A stretch of 64,000 nucleotides of DNA from Streptomyces sp. TRM68367 (GTDB taxonomy: Bacteria > Actinomycetota > Actinomycetes > Streptomycetales > Streptomycetaceae): positions 62,001 through 126,000 of the forward strand of contig NZ_JACTVI010000003.1 in assembly GCF_014495685.1 (NCBI RefSeq), written 5' to 3'. The position numbers were made by a program, and so were the translations under genes. Below the pieces are notes generated by a model. It saw nothing but the letters and a program-made list of their open reading frames with translations, was not told the origin of the DNA and made no database searches. Below, in pieces: positions 53,397 to 62,295 of the stretch (the stretch's first letter is position 1; the number at the start of each line of letters is the position of its first letter).

Positions 53397-54824
53397 CTAC
53401 CGCGCCAACGTTTCTCGCGGCAGCCACACCAGCATCAGCACCGCCGCGCCGAGCAGCACGGCCGTCCCCACCCGGAACGCCAGCGCGTACCCGTCCGTCA
53501 GGGCGGCCGGTGCGCCGCTGCCCGCGGACCGGGCCGCCGCGAGCGTCGACAGGACCGCCAGGCCCAGGGAACCGCCCATCGTGCGGGAGGTGTTGACCAG
53601 GCCGGAGACGAGCCCTGCCTGGTCGGGTGCGGCGCCCGACGTGGCCAGCGCGGCAAGCGGGGTCGCGGACATGCCCGCGCCGAGCATCATCAGGATGCCG
53701 GGGAACATGATCGCCACGACGTACGTGCCGTCCGCGCTCATCGTCGACTGCCAGCCGAAGCCGACCGCCGCGACCAGCGTCCCGAGCACGGCGACGACGC
53801 GCGGTCCGGCGGTCCGCATGAGCCGGGGGGCGGCCTTGGAGCCGATGACGACGGCCAGCGAGCTCGGCATCAGCGCCAGCCCGGCCTCCAACGGCGTGTA
53901 GCCCAGCACGTTCTGCGCGTACAGGGTCATGAAGAACCACATGGCGAACATCGCGGAACCGCACACGGACATCGCCACGTTCGCCGACGCCACCGACCGC
54001 ACCCGCAGCAGCCCGAGCGGCATCAACGGGGTCGCCGACCGCGCCTCCACGCCGAGGAACAGCCCGATCAGCGCCAGCCCCGCGAGCAGCGGCACGAGGG
54101 TGGCCGCCGCCGTCCAGCCCGCGACCTCGGTCTGCGAGATGCCGTACGCCAGCGTGGCGAGACCGGCCGTCACCAACAGCGCGCCCGGCAGGTCGAGCCG
54201 CCGCCCCTCCCCGGCCCGGCTCTCGACCAGGAGCAGCCCGGCGCCCAGCAGCACGACGGCCCCGATGGGCACGTTGATGAGCAGCACCCAGCGCCAGGAC
54301 AGCGTGTCCACCAGCACCCCGCCGACGAGCCCGCCCGCCGCGCCGCCGCCCGCGCCCACCGCGGTCCACGTGGCGATGGCCCGGGCACGCGCCGCGCCCT
54401 CCGGCACCGCCGAGGTGAGGATGGTCAGCGTCGAGGGCGCCAGCACCGCCGCGCCAAGGCCCTGCACGGCCCGCGCCACCAGCAGCTGCCAGTCGGTCTG
54501 GGCCAGCCCGCCGCCCAGCGAGGCCAGCGTGAACAGCCCGAGCCCGACCAGGAACATCCGCCTGCGCCCGAACAGGTCGCCGGCCCGCCCGCCGAGCAGC
54601 ATGAACCCGGCGAAGGCGATGGTGTACGCGTTCACCACCCACTGCAGACCCTGCTCGCTCAGCCCGAGGCCGGTCCGCACGGACGGCAGGGCCACGTTGA
54701 CGACGGATACGTCGAGGACGACGAGGAACTGCCCGGCACAGGTGAGGGACACCACCAGCCAGGTGGGCGGTGTGCGGGGGCGGGCGGCGCGGGTGACGTC
54801 AGCGGCTTCGAGCATGGGTGTCAT
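53397..54824 (-). CDS. MFS transporter, DHA2 (EmrB/QacA) family
   Basis: This 475-residue exporter has about 14 membrane segments. Family landmarks are VVLDVSVVNVALPSV (motif D1, near 35-49), GGRAGDLFGRRRMF (motif A, near 78-91), LQWVVNAYTIAFAG and GAAVLAPSTLTILTS (motif C region). It would exchange protons for a drug-like substrate. It is transcribed away from the other MFS gene across a 171-bp region. No TetR-type regulator is adjacent. Confidence 0.92.
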   Translation of the reverse strand: MTPMLEAADVTRAARPRTPPTWLVVSLTCAGQFLVVLDVSVVNVALPSVRTGLGLSEQGLQWVVNAYTIAFAGFMLLGGRAGDLFGRRRMFLVGLGLFTLASLGGGLAQTDWQLLVARAVQGLGAAVLAPSTLTILTSAVPEGAARARAIATWTAVGAGGGAAGGLVGGVLVDTLSWRWVLLINVPIGAVVLLGAGLLLVESRAGEGRRLDLPGALLVTAGLATLAYGISQTEVAGWTAAATLVPLLAGLALIGLFLGVEARSATPLMPLGLLRVRSVASANVAMSVCGSAMFAMWFFMTLYAQNVLGYTPLEAGLALMPSSLAVVIGSKAAPRLMRTAGPRVVAVLGTLVAAVGFGWQSTMSADGTYVVAIMFPGILMMLGAGMSATPLAALATSGAAPDQAGLVSGLVNTSRTMGGSLGLAVLSTLAAARSAGSGAPAALTDGYALAFRVGTAVLLGAAVLMLVWLPRETLAR

Positions 54825-54995
54825 GCTCTCAACCGGCCGGGGCTCCTGGCATCGGGATTTCGCCGCGGTCCGGCCTCGGCCGCAGGACCTACACCCGGTC
54901 CCTGACCGGCCGTGTTCTCCAAGAGAAGGTCAAAAATCCGTTAGCGAGCCAAAGCATCGGAATAGTTGCCCCGGCATACCGGGTTGGTGCTGCGC

Positions 54996-56738
54996 ATGAC
55001 ACCAACGCCGACCGATCAGCACACCCCGAGAGCCGGCGGAGCCGTCGTCCCGGTGCTCGCCTTCGCGGGCATCGTCGTCGCGGTGATGCAGACCCTGCTC
55101 GTCCCGGTCATCAAGGACCTGCCCCAGCTGCTGGCCACCTCGCCCAGCAACGCCACCTGGGTGCTGACCTCGACCCTGCTGTCGGGAGCCGTGGCCACGC
55201 CGATCATGGGCCGCCTCGGCGACCTCTACGGCAAGCGGCGGATGCTGATCACCAGCCTGGCCGTGATGGTGGCCGGCGCGCTGGTCAGCGCGGTCACCAG
55301 CGCGCTGCTCCCGATGATCGTCGGCCGTACCCTCCAGGGCTTCGCGATGGGCGCGATACCCCTCGGCATCGGCCTGATGCGCGACATGCTCCCGCGCGAG
55401 CGGCTCGGTTCAGCGATGGCCATGATGAGCTCCTCGATCGGCGTCGGCGGCGGCCTCGCGCTGCCCGCCGCGGCCCTGGTCGCCCAGCACACGAACTGGC
55501 ACGCCCTCTTCTACGGCGCCGCCGGCCTCGGCGCCCTCGCCATCGCCCTGACCCTCCTCGTCGTACCGGAGTCCCGCGTGCGCGCGGAGGGCAGCTTCGA
55601 CCTGCCGGGCGCCCTCGGCCTGTCCGCCGGTCTCGTCCTGTTCCTGCTGCCGATCACCAAGGGCAGCGACTGGGGCTGGACCTCGGGCACCACGCTGGGT
55701 ATGTTCGCCGCGGCGGCGGTCGCCCTGGTCCTGTGGGGCGTGCTGGAGCTGCGCGTGCAGGCCCCGCTGGTGGACCTGCGCACCACGGCCCGCCCGGCGG
55801 TGCTCTTCACCAACCTCGCCTCGATCATGGTCGGCGTCTCCTTCTACGTCGTCTCCCTCGTCCTGCCCCAGCTGCTCCAGCTGCCGAAGTCCACCGGGTA
55901 CGGCCTCGGCCAGTCGATGGTCGTCGCGGGCCTGCTGGTGGCCCCGCTCGGCCTGACGATGATGTTCACGGCGCCCGTCTACGCCCGGCTCTCGGCGAAT
56001 TACGGACCCAAGGTCACCCTGATCCTCGGCCTGCTGATCATCGCGATCGGCTACGGCGCCGGCCTCGGCCTGATGAGCGCCCCCTGGCAGGGCCTCGTCA
56101 TCTGCGTGCTCCTCGGCGCGGGCATCGGCCTGGCGTACTCCTCGCTGCCCGCGCTGATCGTCGGCGCGGTCCCGGCCTCCGAGACGGGCGCGGCCAACGG
56201 CCTCAACACGCTGATGCGCTCCATCGGTACGTCCGTGTCGAGCGCCGTCATCGGCATGGTGCTGGCCGCCACGGCGAACACCGTCGGCGGCGTGGAGATC
56301 CCGACCATGCACGGCTTCCGCGTCTCCTTCGTGATCGCGACCGCCGCGGTCGCCGTCGGCCTGCTGCTGGCCCTGTTCCTGCCGAACCAGCGCCCGGCGG
56401 CCAGGCCGCAGCTGCGCGCGAGCAGCGAGGAGGACGTCAGCCTGGAGTGCGCCGAGGAGGTCCTGCGGGGCTTCCGCGGCCGCGTCCTGGACGCCGGCGG
56501 AACCCCGGTCGCCCGCGCCAAGGTGACGCTGATCGACCGCCGGGGCCGGCAGGCCGGTGCGACGCTCTCCGCCGAGGACGGCAGCTACACGCTCGCCGTC
56601 CCCGCCCAGGGCGCGTACGTCCTGGCCGCCAGGGCCACCGGCCACGGCCCGCACGCTTCGTCCGCGACCCACGCGGGCGACGACCGGGCGGTCGACCTGG
56701 ATCTCGCGCTGCCGGTGGAGGCCGTCTCCGCCCACTGA
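54996..56738 (+). CDS. MFS transporter fused to a carboxypeptidase-regulatory-like domain
   Basis: The 580-residue protein begins as a 14-segment DHA2-type exporter: GAVATPIMGRLGDLYGKRR (motif A, near 62-80), YSSLPALIVGAVPASETGAA and a final segment ending LLLALFLPNQRP (near 466). About 110 more residues follow. Their last part, GFRGRVLDAGGTPVARAKVT, then AEDGSYTLAVPAQGAYVLAA, is a carboxypeptidase-D regulatory-like beta-sandwich. With 14 segments this tail would be cytoplasmic. Such fusions recur in Streptomyces, but the tail's role is unknown. Confidence 0.88.
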   Translation: MTPTPTDQHTPRAGGAVVPVLAFAGIVVAVMQTLLVPVIKDLPQLLATSPSNATWVLTSTLLSGAVATPIMGRLGDLYGKRRMLITSLAVMVAGALVSAVTSALLPMIVGRTLQGFAMGAIPLGIGLMRDMLPRERLGSAMAMMSSSIGVGGGLALPAAALVAQHTNWHALFYGAAGLGALAIALTLLVVPESRVRAEGSFDLPGALGLSAGLVLFLLPITKGSDWGWTSGTTLGMFAAAAVALVLWGVLELRVQAPLVDLRTTARPAVLFTNLASIMVGVSFYVVSLVLPQLLQLPKSTGYGLGQSMVVAGLLVAPLGLTMMFTAPVYARLSANYGPKVTLILGLLIIAIGYGAGLGLMSAPWQGLVICVLLGAGIGLAYSSLPALIVGAVPASETGAANGLNTLMRSIGTSVSSAVIGMVLAATANTVGGVEIPTMHGFRVSFVIATAAVAVGLLLALFLPNQRPAARPQLRASSEEDVSLECAEEVLRGFRGRVLDAGGTPVARAKVTLIDRRGRQAGATLSAEDGSYTLAVPAQGAYVLAARATGHGPHASSATHAGDDRAVDLDLALPVEAVSAH

Positions 56739-56759
56739 TTCCCTCCCGGCAGCGGACCC

Positions 56760-56929
56760 TTCTCGGGCGCACCCCCATCGCCGACGGCCCCGCGGCCACC
56801 GGCGGGGACGGCGCCGGCTGGGACGCGTACGCGATGGCCGACGAGTACGCGCCCGGCAAGTTCTTCGTCGTCTGGGAGCACGACACCTCGGCCATCAAGG
56901 TGAACAAGCTCGACATCTCCTCCGGCTGA
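56760..56929 (+). pseudogene. C-terminal gene remnant
   Basis: The plus-strand frame ending at TGA 56927-56929 reads ADGPAATGGDGAGWDAYAMA, then EYAPGKFFVVWEHDTSAIKV and NKLDISSG. It has coding-like composition but no start codon with a ribosome site and no N-terminal domain. It looks like the tail of a lost gene; no family was recognised. Confidence 0.35.
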
Positions 56930-57026
56930 ACCGCCGGCACACCCCGCCGCCCTACCCGCTGTCGCCCGTCCGGCAGGGGGTAGGGCAGCATGGGCGCGCA
57001 GACGTCCGTACGACCGAAGGGACCCC

Positions 57027-57677
57027 ATGCCCGCGGCCCCCAAGCCCGAGATCCTGGCCGCGTTCGAGGCCGCCAAGGGGTTCATGCCCGTGGACGAGGG
57101 CCTGGCCCTGTACGCGGCGGCCGTCGAGGCCGGGCGGCTCGGGCTGCCGCTGCTCGAGGTCGGCACGTACTGCGGGCGCTCCACCATCCTGCTCGCCGAC
57201 GCCGCCCGCCAGACCGGGGTCACCGCGCTCACCGTCGACCATCACCGCGGCAGCGAGGAGCAGCAGCCGGGCTGGGACTACCACGACCCGGACACGGTGG
57301 ACCCCGAGCTCGGCCTGATGGACACCCTGCCGCTGTTCCGCCGCACGCTGCACCGGGCGGAGCTGGAGGAGCACGTGGTCGCCCTGGTCGGCCGCTCCCC
57401 GCAGATCGCGGCGCTCTGGGGCACCCCCCTCGCGCTCGTCTTCGTCGACGGCGGCCACACCGACGAACACGCCACCGCCGACTACGAGGGCTGGGCCCCG
57501 CACGTCGCCGAGGGCGGCCTGCTGGTCATCCACGACGTCTTCCCGGACCCGGAGGACGAGTTCACCGGCCAGGCCCCCTACCGCGTCCACCTGAGGGCCC
57601 TGGCCTCCGGCGCCTTCACGGAGGTCTCGGCGACCGGCTCCCTGCGCGTCCTGCGGCGCACGGGCCCGGGAATCTGA
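57027..57677 (+). CDS. Class I SAM-dependent methyltransferase
   Basis: This 216-residue protein has the Rossmann-type Methyltransf_24 arrangement: LLEVGTYCGRSTILLADAA (motif I, near 42-60), ALTVDHHRGSEEQQPG (near 67-82), LALVFVDGGHTDEHATADY (near 134-152) and HVAEGGLLVIHDVFPDP (near 157-173), the metal/catecholate-like Asp-His region. The methyl acceptor is unknown. It lies upstream of an amidase gene, with no sign of a shared operon beyond orientation. Confidence 0.87.
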   Translation: MPAAPKPEILAAFEAAKGFMPVDEGLALYAAAVEAGRLGLPLLEVGTYCGRSTILLADAARQTGVTALTVDHHRGSEEQQPGWDYHDPDTVDPELGLMDTLPLFRRTLHRAELEEHVVALVGRSPQIAALWGTPLALVFVDGGHTDEHATADYEGWAPHVAEGGLLVIHDVFPDPEDEFTGQAPYRVHLRALASGAFTEVSATGSLRVLRRTGPGI

Positions 57678-57766
57678 CGCCGGTCCGGGCCCGCACTCCC
57701 GGCACCGCCACCCATCGGACCCGCTCGGCGCTGTGACTCCGCGGGGCTGCCGCTAGGGTGGCGGTC

Positions 57767-58702
57767 GTGTCGTACGCAGGCCCGGATTTCGAACCTCCCC
57801 GCCCCCGCCGCGTCCGCCGTGGCCCCCTGACCGTCGCGCTCGCCGCACTGGTGCCGGGCGCGCTGCTCGGCTGGCTGGTGTACGAGGCGGTCGCCAGCAC
57901 GGGAGGCGGAGGCAGGTCGGGGAACGCCGCCGTAAGGTCGTCCGCGACGTCCGGAGCGAGCACGCCTCCACCTGCCTCCTCCAGGAACGACGGCAAGAAG
58001 CCGGGCGCCGCCCCCACGGACCCCTCGGGCTCCCTCAAGGGCAAGGTCGTCGTCATCGACCCCGGTCACAACCCGAACAACTTCCAGCACACCGCGGAGA
58101 TCAACCGCAAGGTGGATATCGGGACGAACAAAAAGGAATGCGACACCACGGGCACGTCCACCAACGACGGGTACACCGAGGCCGCGTTCACCCTCGACGT
58201 CGCCCACCGCCTGCGCGCCCTGCTGGAGCAGCAGGGCGCGACGGTGAAGCTGACGCAGGACGGCGACCGGCCGTACGGGCCCTGCATCGACGAGCGCGCG
58301 CAGATCGGCAACAAGGCCCACGCCGATGCCGTGGTCTCGGTCCACGCCGACGGCTCCGGGGCGGGCAACCGCGGCTTCCACGTGATCACACCGGCCGCCG
58401 TGCACTCCGGCTCCGCCGACACCCGCCCGATCGTCGCCCCCTCCCGCTCCCTGGGCGAGCACATCGCGGGCAGCTTCGCACGCGTCACCGGCAGCGCGCC
58501 GTCCAACTACGTCGGCGGCGGCACCGGTCTCGTCACACGTGAGGACCTGGGCGGTCTCAATCTGTCAACGGTTCCCAAGGTGTTCATCGAGTGCGGCAAC
58601 ATGCGCGATAGCAAGGACGCGGCACAACTGACCAGCGGCGCGTGGCGGCAGAAGGCGGCGCAAGGAATCTCTGAGGGAATCGTGAGTTTCCTGCACGGGT
58701 AG
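57767..58702 (+). CDS. N-acetylmuramoyl-L-alanine amidase (Amidase_3), membrane-anchored
   Basis: This 311-residue zinc amidase cleaves the amide linking muramic acid to the peptide stem of peptidoglycan. A basic N-terminus (RPRRVRRGP) and one membrane segment (LTVALAALVPGALLGWLVYEAV, near 20-40) anchor it, followed by a Ser/Thr/Pro linker. The catalytic domain starts VVVIDPGHNPNNFQHT (zinc His near 103), continues with NDGYTEAAFTLDVAHRL (zinc Glu), DAVVSVHADGS (zinc His) and KVFIECGNMRDSKDAA (catalytic Glu). GTG 57767 is favoured; an in-frame GTG at 57758 adds three residues. Confidence 0.93.
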   Translation: MSYAGPDFEPPRPRRVRRGPLTVALAALVPGALLGWLVYEAVASTGGGGRSGNAAVRSSATSGASTPPPASSRNDGKKPGAAPTDPSGSLKGKVVVIDPGHNPNNFQHTAEINRKVDIGTNKKECDTTGTSTNDGYTEAAFTLDVAHRLRALLEQQGATVKLTQDGDRPYGPCIDERAQIGNKAHADAVVSVHADGSGAGNRGFHVITPAAVHSGSADTRPIVAPSRSLGEHIAGSFARVTGSAPSNYVGGGTGLVTREDLGGLNLSTVPKVFIECGNMRDSKDAAQLTSGAWRQKAAQGISEGIVSFLHG

Positions 58703-58858
58703 CGATCAGCGGGCACATCCCGGCAGACCCCTCGTCGGACGGACGATAAGGTCGTCCCTACGATGAGGGGCCACCCCCGCGCTTCACACCGGGGCCTGAC
58801 GGCGACATGGTGACAGCGACGCCTCTACCGACGACGAGACGACCCAGAAGGACCTGAA

Positions 58859-59674
58859 GTGAATATCCGCTCCCTCACACGAGGCGACGGCGTGGTGATC
58901 GGAGCAGCGGTGTTGCTGTTCATCGCGTCGTTCCTCGGCACCTACGGCGGCGACGACAGCAACATCCCCAACGCCTGGGACAACCTCGGCCTGCTGATGA
59001 GCATGTACGTCGGCGGCATCATCGGCGCGGTCCTGATCGTAGTCACCCGCGCCCTGCCGCAGCCCCGCAAGGTCGTCGGGCTCGACCTCGGCCAGATCGG
59101 CGTCGCACTGTCGGTCTTCGCCGCATGGACCGCGTTCTGGACGATCATCGACCCGACGGGGGCGTTCGACCCGAGAGGAGTCGACATCGAAGTGGGCTCC
59201 GGCCTCATCCTCGGTCTGATCGCCGCCCTGCTCCTGGCCGCCGGCGCCATCGCCACCCCGCTGGTCCCAGCCCTCAAGGGCTCCCTCCTCCCCGCCCCCA
59301 AGCCCGCCGCCCCGCAGCCCTACGGCGTCCAGCCCCCCGGTGGTTACGGCTACCCGGGCGCGCAGCCGACCCCGTTCGGCGGTCAGCCGCAGCCGGGGCA
59401 GCAGCAGCCCTTCGGCGGGCAGCCCGGCCAGCCCGGTCAGCCGTCGCAGCAGGGGCAGCCGCCGGCTCCGGCCGCGGACTTCTCGCCGTTCTGGTTCGCC
59501 GTGCCGGTGCCGCGCCCGCTGTTCCCGGAGGACGGCACGCCGACGCCGATCGCCGAACTGGCACCGGGCACCTGGTACCTGGCGGTCGAGCAGCGCGGTC
59601 CGGCCGTCGTCGCGCAGACGCAGGACGGCCGGCGCGGTGTGCTCCGGGACACCTCGGGTATCCAGCGCGGCTGA
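58859..59674 (+). CDS. Four-helix membrane protein with Gln/Pro/Gly-rich linker
   Basis: This 271-residue protein has about four membrane segments (VVIGAAVLLFIASFLGTYG, LLMSMYVGGIIGAVLIVV, IGVALSVFAAWTAFWTII, SGLILGLIAALLLAAGAIA). A disordered linker of Pro, Gly and Gln (about 150-205, with repeated QPGQ and FGGQP units) follows, then a small C-terminal domain (TWYLAVEQRGPAVVAQTQDG). Conserved in Streptomyces without known function. The start is GTG 58859 with AAGGA nine bases upstream. Confidence 0.8.
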   Translation: MNIRSLTRGDGVVIGAAVLLFIASFLGTYGGDDSNIPNAWDNLGLLMSMYVGGIIGAVLIVVTRALPQPRKVVGLDLGQIGVALSVFAAWTAFWTIIDPTGAFDPRGVDIEVGSGLILGLIAALLLAAGAIATPLVPALKGSLLPAPKPAAPQPYGVQPPGGYGYPGAQPTPFGGQPQPGQQQPFGGQPGQPGQPSQQGQPPAPAADFSPFWFAVPVPRPLFPEDGTPTPIAELAPGTWYLAVEQRGPAVVAQTQDGRRGVLRDTSGIQRG

Positions 59675-59768
59675 TCTCGTCTCCTTCGGCGGCCCCTTGC
59701 CCTTCCGGGCGAGGGGCCGCTGTCGTACAGTCGCAGCCCGTTGACTGACGCACCGTCAGGAGGCAGGG

Positions 59769-60782
59769 ATGCGGCTCGGTCTCGCGCTCGGCTACTGGGG
59801 CCGCGGTCCCTCGTCCGGCCATGTGGCGCTCGCACAGGAGGCCGAGCGGCTCGGCTACGACTCGGTGTGGACGGCCGAGTCGTGGGGCTCGGACGTGTTC
59901 ACGCCGCTCACCTGGATCGCGGCACACACCTCACGGATCAGGCTGGGTACGGCCGTTGCCCAGATGGCGGCCCGCTCCCCGACGACGACCGCGATGCACG
60001 CGCTCACCCTCGACCACCTCTCCGGCGGGCGGATGCTGCTCGGGCTCGGGCTGTCCGGCCCGCAGGTCGTCGAGGGGTGGTACGGCCGCCCGTTCCCGAA
60101 GTCGCCGCTGACCGCGACTCGCGAGTACGTGGACGTCGTACGGCAGGTGCTGCGGCGGGAGGCGCCGGTGGAGCTGTCCGGGCGCTTCCACTCCCATCCC
60201 TACCAGGGCCCGGACGGCACCGGCCTCGGCAGACCGCTCAAGCCCATCACCCATCCCCTGCGCCCCGACCTTCCGGTCCTGCTCGGTGCCGAGGGGCCGA
60301 AGAACGTCGCGCAGACGGTCCGGATCGCCGACGGCTGGCTGCCGCTGTACTGGTCGCCGACGCGGCCGCAGGAGGTGTACGGGGAGGCGGTAGCCGACCT
60401 CCCGGAGGGGTTCGTGGTGGCTCCCATGGCCCAGGTGCGGGTCTGCGATGACGTGACGGAAGGCCTCCTCCCCGTCAAAGCCATGCTCGGCTTCTACATC
60501 GGCGGCATGGGCCACGCGGCCCGCAACTTCCACGCCGACCTCATGGCGCGCATGGGTTACGAGGAGGAGGCGCGTCGGATTCAGCGGCTGTTCCTGGACG
60601 GCCGCCGGGAAGAGGCCGTACTCGCCGTCCCGGACGCCTTCGCCGATGAGATCTCCCTGGTCGGTCCGCGGGAACGCATCGCCGAACGGCTGGCGGTGTG
60701 GCGCACGGGGCCGGTGACGGATCTGCTGGCCCTGGCACCGGATGTGACGACGTTGCGGGTGCTGGCGGAACTCGCCGCATAG
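59769..60782 (+). CDS. LLM-class, probably F420-dependent oxidoreductase
   Basis: This 337-residue TIM-barrel enzyme of the luciferase-like monooxygenase superfamily fits the F420-dependent branch: MRLGLALGYWGRGP at the N-terminus, AERLGYDSVWTAESWGSDVF (near 26-45), RIRLGTAVAQMAARSPTTTA (near 57-76), LGLGLSGPQVVEGWYGRPF (near 92-110) and LLGAEGPKNVAQTVRIADGW (near 172-191). The substrate is not predictable. AGGAGG lies before ATG 59769. Confidence 0.9.
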   Translation: MRLGLALGYWGRGPSSGHVALAQEAERLGYDSVWTAESWGSDVFTPLTWIAAHTSRIRLGTAVAQMAARSPTTTAMHALTLDHLSGGRMLLGLGLSGPQVVEGWYGRPFPKSPLTATREYVDVVRQVLRREAPVELSGRFHSHPYQGPDGTGLGRPLKPITHPLRPDLPVLLGAEGPKNVAQTVRIADGWLPLYWSPTRPQEVYGEAVADLPEGFVVAPMAQVRVCDDVTEGLLPVKAMLGFYIGGMGHAARNFHADLMARMGYEEEARRIQRLFLDGRREEAVLAVPDAFADEISLVGPRERIAERLAVWRTGPVTDLLALAPDVTTLRVLAELAA

Positions 60783-60820
60783 CCGGGTTTGGCCGCGCGG
60801 CACGGGGCAACTCGGAGGGC

Positions 60821-61114
60821 ATGTCCCCCCGATATCGCAATGGTGCGCATCAGGCCGGCAGGGTCATCGCGATCGTCGCCGACGTCATGGCTCTCATCCT
60901 GGGCCTGTGGATCCTGATGTACCTGCTGGACGCGAACCGCGCGAACGACCTCGTGCAGTTCATCCACGACGCGGCCCGCTGGCTGGCGGGTTGGTCCCAC
61001 GACCTGTTCACGTTCGACGACGCATGGGCGAGGGTCGTGGCCGGGTACGGCCTGGCAGCGGTGGTGTATCTGGTCGTGGGCCACGCCATCGCCAATCGAG
61101 TCCACCGCCACTGA
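60821..61114 (+). CDS. Small hypothetical membrane protein
   Basis: This 97-residue protein has two predicted membrane segments (VIAIVADVMALILGLWILMYLL near 15-36 and VVAGYGLAAVVYLVVGHAIA near 70-90) with an amphipathic stretch between them. CTCGGAGGGC directly before ATG 60821 provides a ribosome site. Function unknown. Confidence 0.7.
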   Translation: MSPRYRNGAHQAGRVIAIVADVMALILGLWILMYLLDANRANDLVQFIHDAARWLAGWSHDLFTFDDAWARVVAGYGLAAVVYLVVGHAIANRVHRH

Positions 61115-61210
61115 AGCGCCCCAAAGGGGCGCGGGGCTGTCATCGATGTGCGGCTACCGCCGCGTGGGCGCGATCAACCACGCACGACCCGCACCCGCCG
61201 CCCGGGCAGA
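61115..61210. repeat. Streptomyces intergenic repeat element
   Basis: The stretch GCGCCCCAAAGGGGCGC and the following ATGTGCGGCTACCGCCGCG form two adjacent hairpins (CGCCCC/GGGGCG and GCGGCTACCGC). I recognise this as a common structured repeat found between many Streptomyces genes. It lies between convergent genes and may also terminate both. Confidence 0.6.
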
Positions 61211-61224
61211 ATCCACCCGAGCTC

Positions 61225-62295
61225 TCAGGCGCAGCAATCAGGGTCCAGCCCCATCGGCAGGCGGTCACCCCCGAACACCGCACAAGTGGCCTCATGGCCC
61301 CCCAGCGCGGCAACGGCCAGCAGCAAGGACCCCGCCGTCCACGTGGTGAGTTCCCGCGGCCATATCGCCTCGTCCTCGAAGACGTAACCGGTCCAGTACA
61401 ACCCGGTCTTGGCCTCCCGAAGGTGCTGGATCGACTGCAGGATCTCCAGCGCCCGGTCGGACTCCCCCACCGCCCACAGCGCCAGCGCGAGTTCGGCCGA
61501 CTCCCCGCCCGTGACCCACGGGTTGGGCACCACGCACCGCACTCCGAGACCGGGCACGACGAAACGATGCCAGCCCTCCTCGATACGGGACTTGGCCTCG
61601 CCGTCCGCCAACGCGCCGCCCAGCACGGGGTAGTACCAGTCCATCGAGTAATGGGCCTTGTCCAGGAACCGCTCCGGATGCCGGCGTATCGCGTGCCGCA
61701 GCGCACCCGCCGCCAGCTCCCAGTCCGGCTGCGGCTCCTCCCGCTGCTCGGCGATGGCCAGCGCGCAGCGCAACGCGTGGTGGATCGAGGAGCAGCCGGT
61801 CAGCAGCGCGTCCGCGGCGTACGTGCCGTCCTCGTCCCGCCGCCAGCCGATCTGCCCGCCAGGCTGCTGGAGCCGCAGCACGAACTCCACCGCCGCGAAC
61901 ACCACCGGCCACATCCGCTCCAGGAACGTGTCGTCGCCGGTGGCGAGGTAGTGGTGCCACACGCCGACGGCGATGTAGGCGACGAAGTTGGTCTCCCGGC
62001 CCCGGTCGGTGACGTCGTGCGCGTCTCCGTCGGCGTACGCGGCGTACCAGGAGCCGTCCTCGTTCTGGTGCCGGGCCAGCCACAGGTAGGCCCGCTCGGC
62101 GGCCTCGTGCTCACCGGCCGTGTCCAGCGCCATGGCCGCCTCGACGTGGTCCCACGGGTCGAGGTGGTGGCCCCGGAACCACGGGATCGCCCCGTCCTCC
62201 CGCTGCACGGCGAGGATTCCGGCGACGGTCGCGGCGGCCTGCCCGGCGGTGAGGACCCCGGGCAGGACGAGGTGTTCTGTCCGGGGGGTGGTCAC
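61225..62295 (-). CDS. Alpha/alpha-toroid (prenyltransferase/terpene-cyclase-like) protein
   Basis: This 356-residue protein is built from repeated helical pairs of the six-hairpin/terpenoid-cyclase toroid type: ATVAGILAVQREDGAIPWF, HVEAAMALDTAGEHEAAERA, WLARHQNEDGSWYAAYADG and FVLRLQQPGGQIGW (QW-like motifs). Streptomyces genomes often annotate it as a prenyltransferase, though glycosidase-like folds look similar, and no DxDD motif was seen. Its GTG start overlaps the methyltransferase stop by 4 bp, so it is the third gene of an operon with a glycosyltransferase and a methyltransferase. Confidence 0.8.
   Translation of the reverse strand: MTTPRTEHLVLPGVLTAGQAAATVAGILAVQREDGAIPWFRGHHLDPWDHVEAAMALDTAGEHEAAERAYLWLARHQNEDGSWYAAYADGDAHDVTDRGRETNFVAYIAVGVWHHYLATGDDTFLERMWPVVFAAVEFVLRLQQPGGQIGWRRDEDGTYAADALLTGCSSIHHALRCALAIAEQREEPQPDWELAAGALRHAIRRHPERFLDKAHYSMDWYYPVLGGALADGEAKSRIEEGWHRFVVPGLGVRCVVPNPWVTGGESAELALALWAVGESDRALEILQSIQHLREAKTGLYWTGYVFEDEAIWPRELTTWTAGSLLLAVAALGGHEATCAVFGGDRLPMGLDPDCCA

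Noticed and set aside
54818..56929. 703-codon open frame overlapping the MFS fusion gene
   Set aside because: It is a shadow frame of the MFS gene, full of Arg and Pro as expected for high-GC antisense or shifted reading. Only its last 55 codons have coding character and are listed as a remnant.
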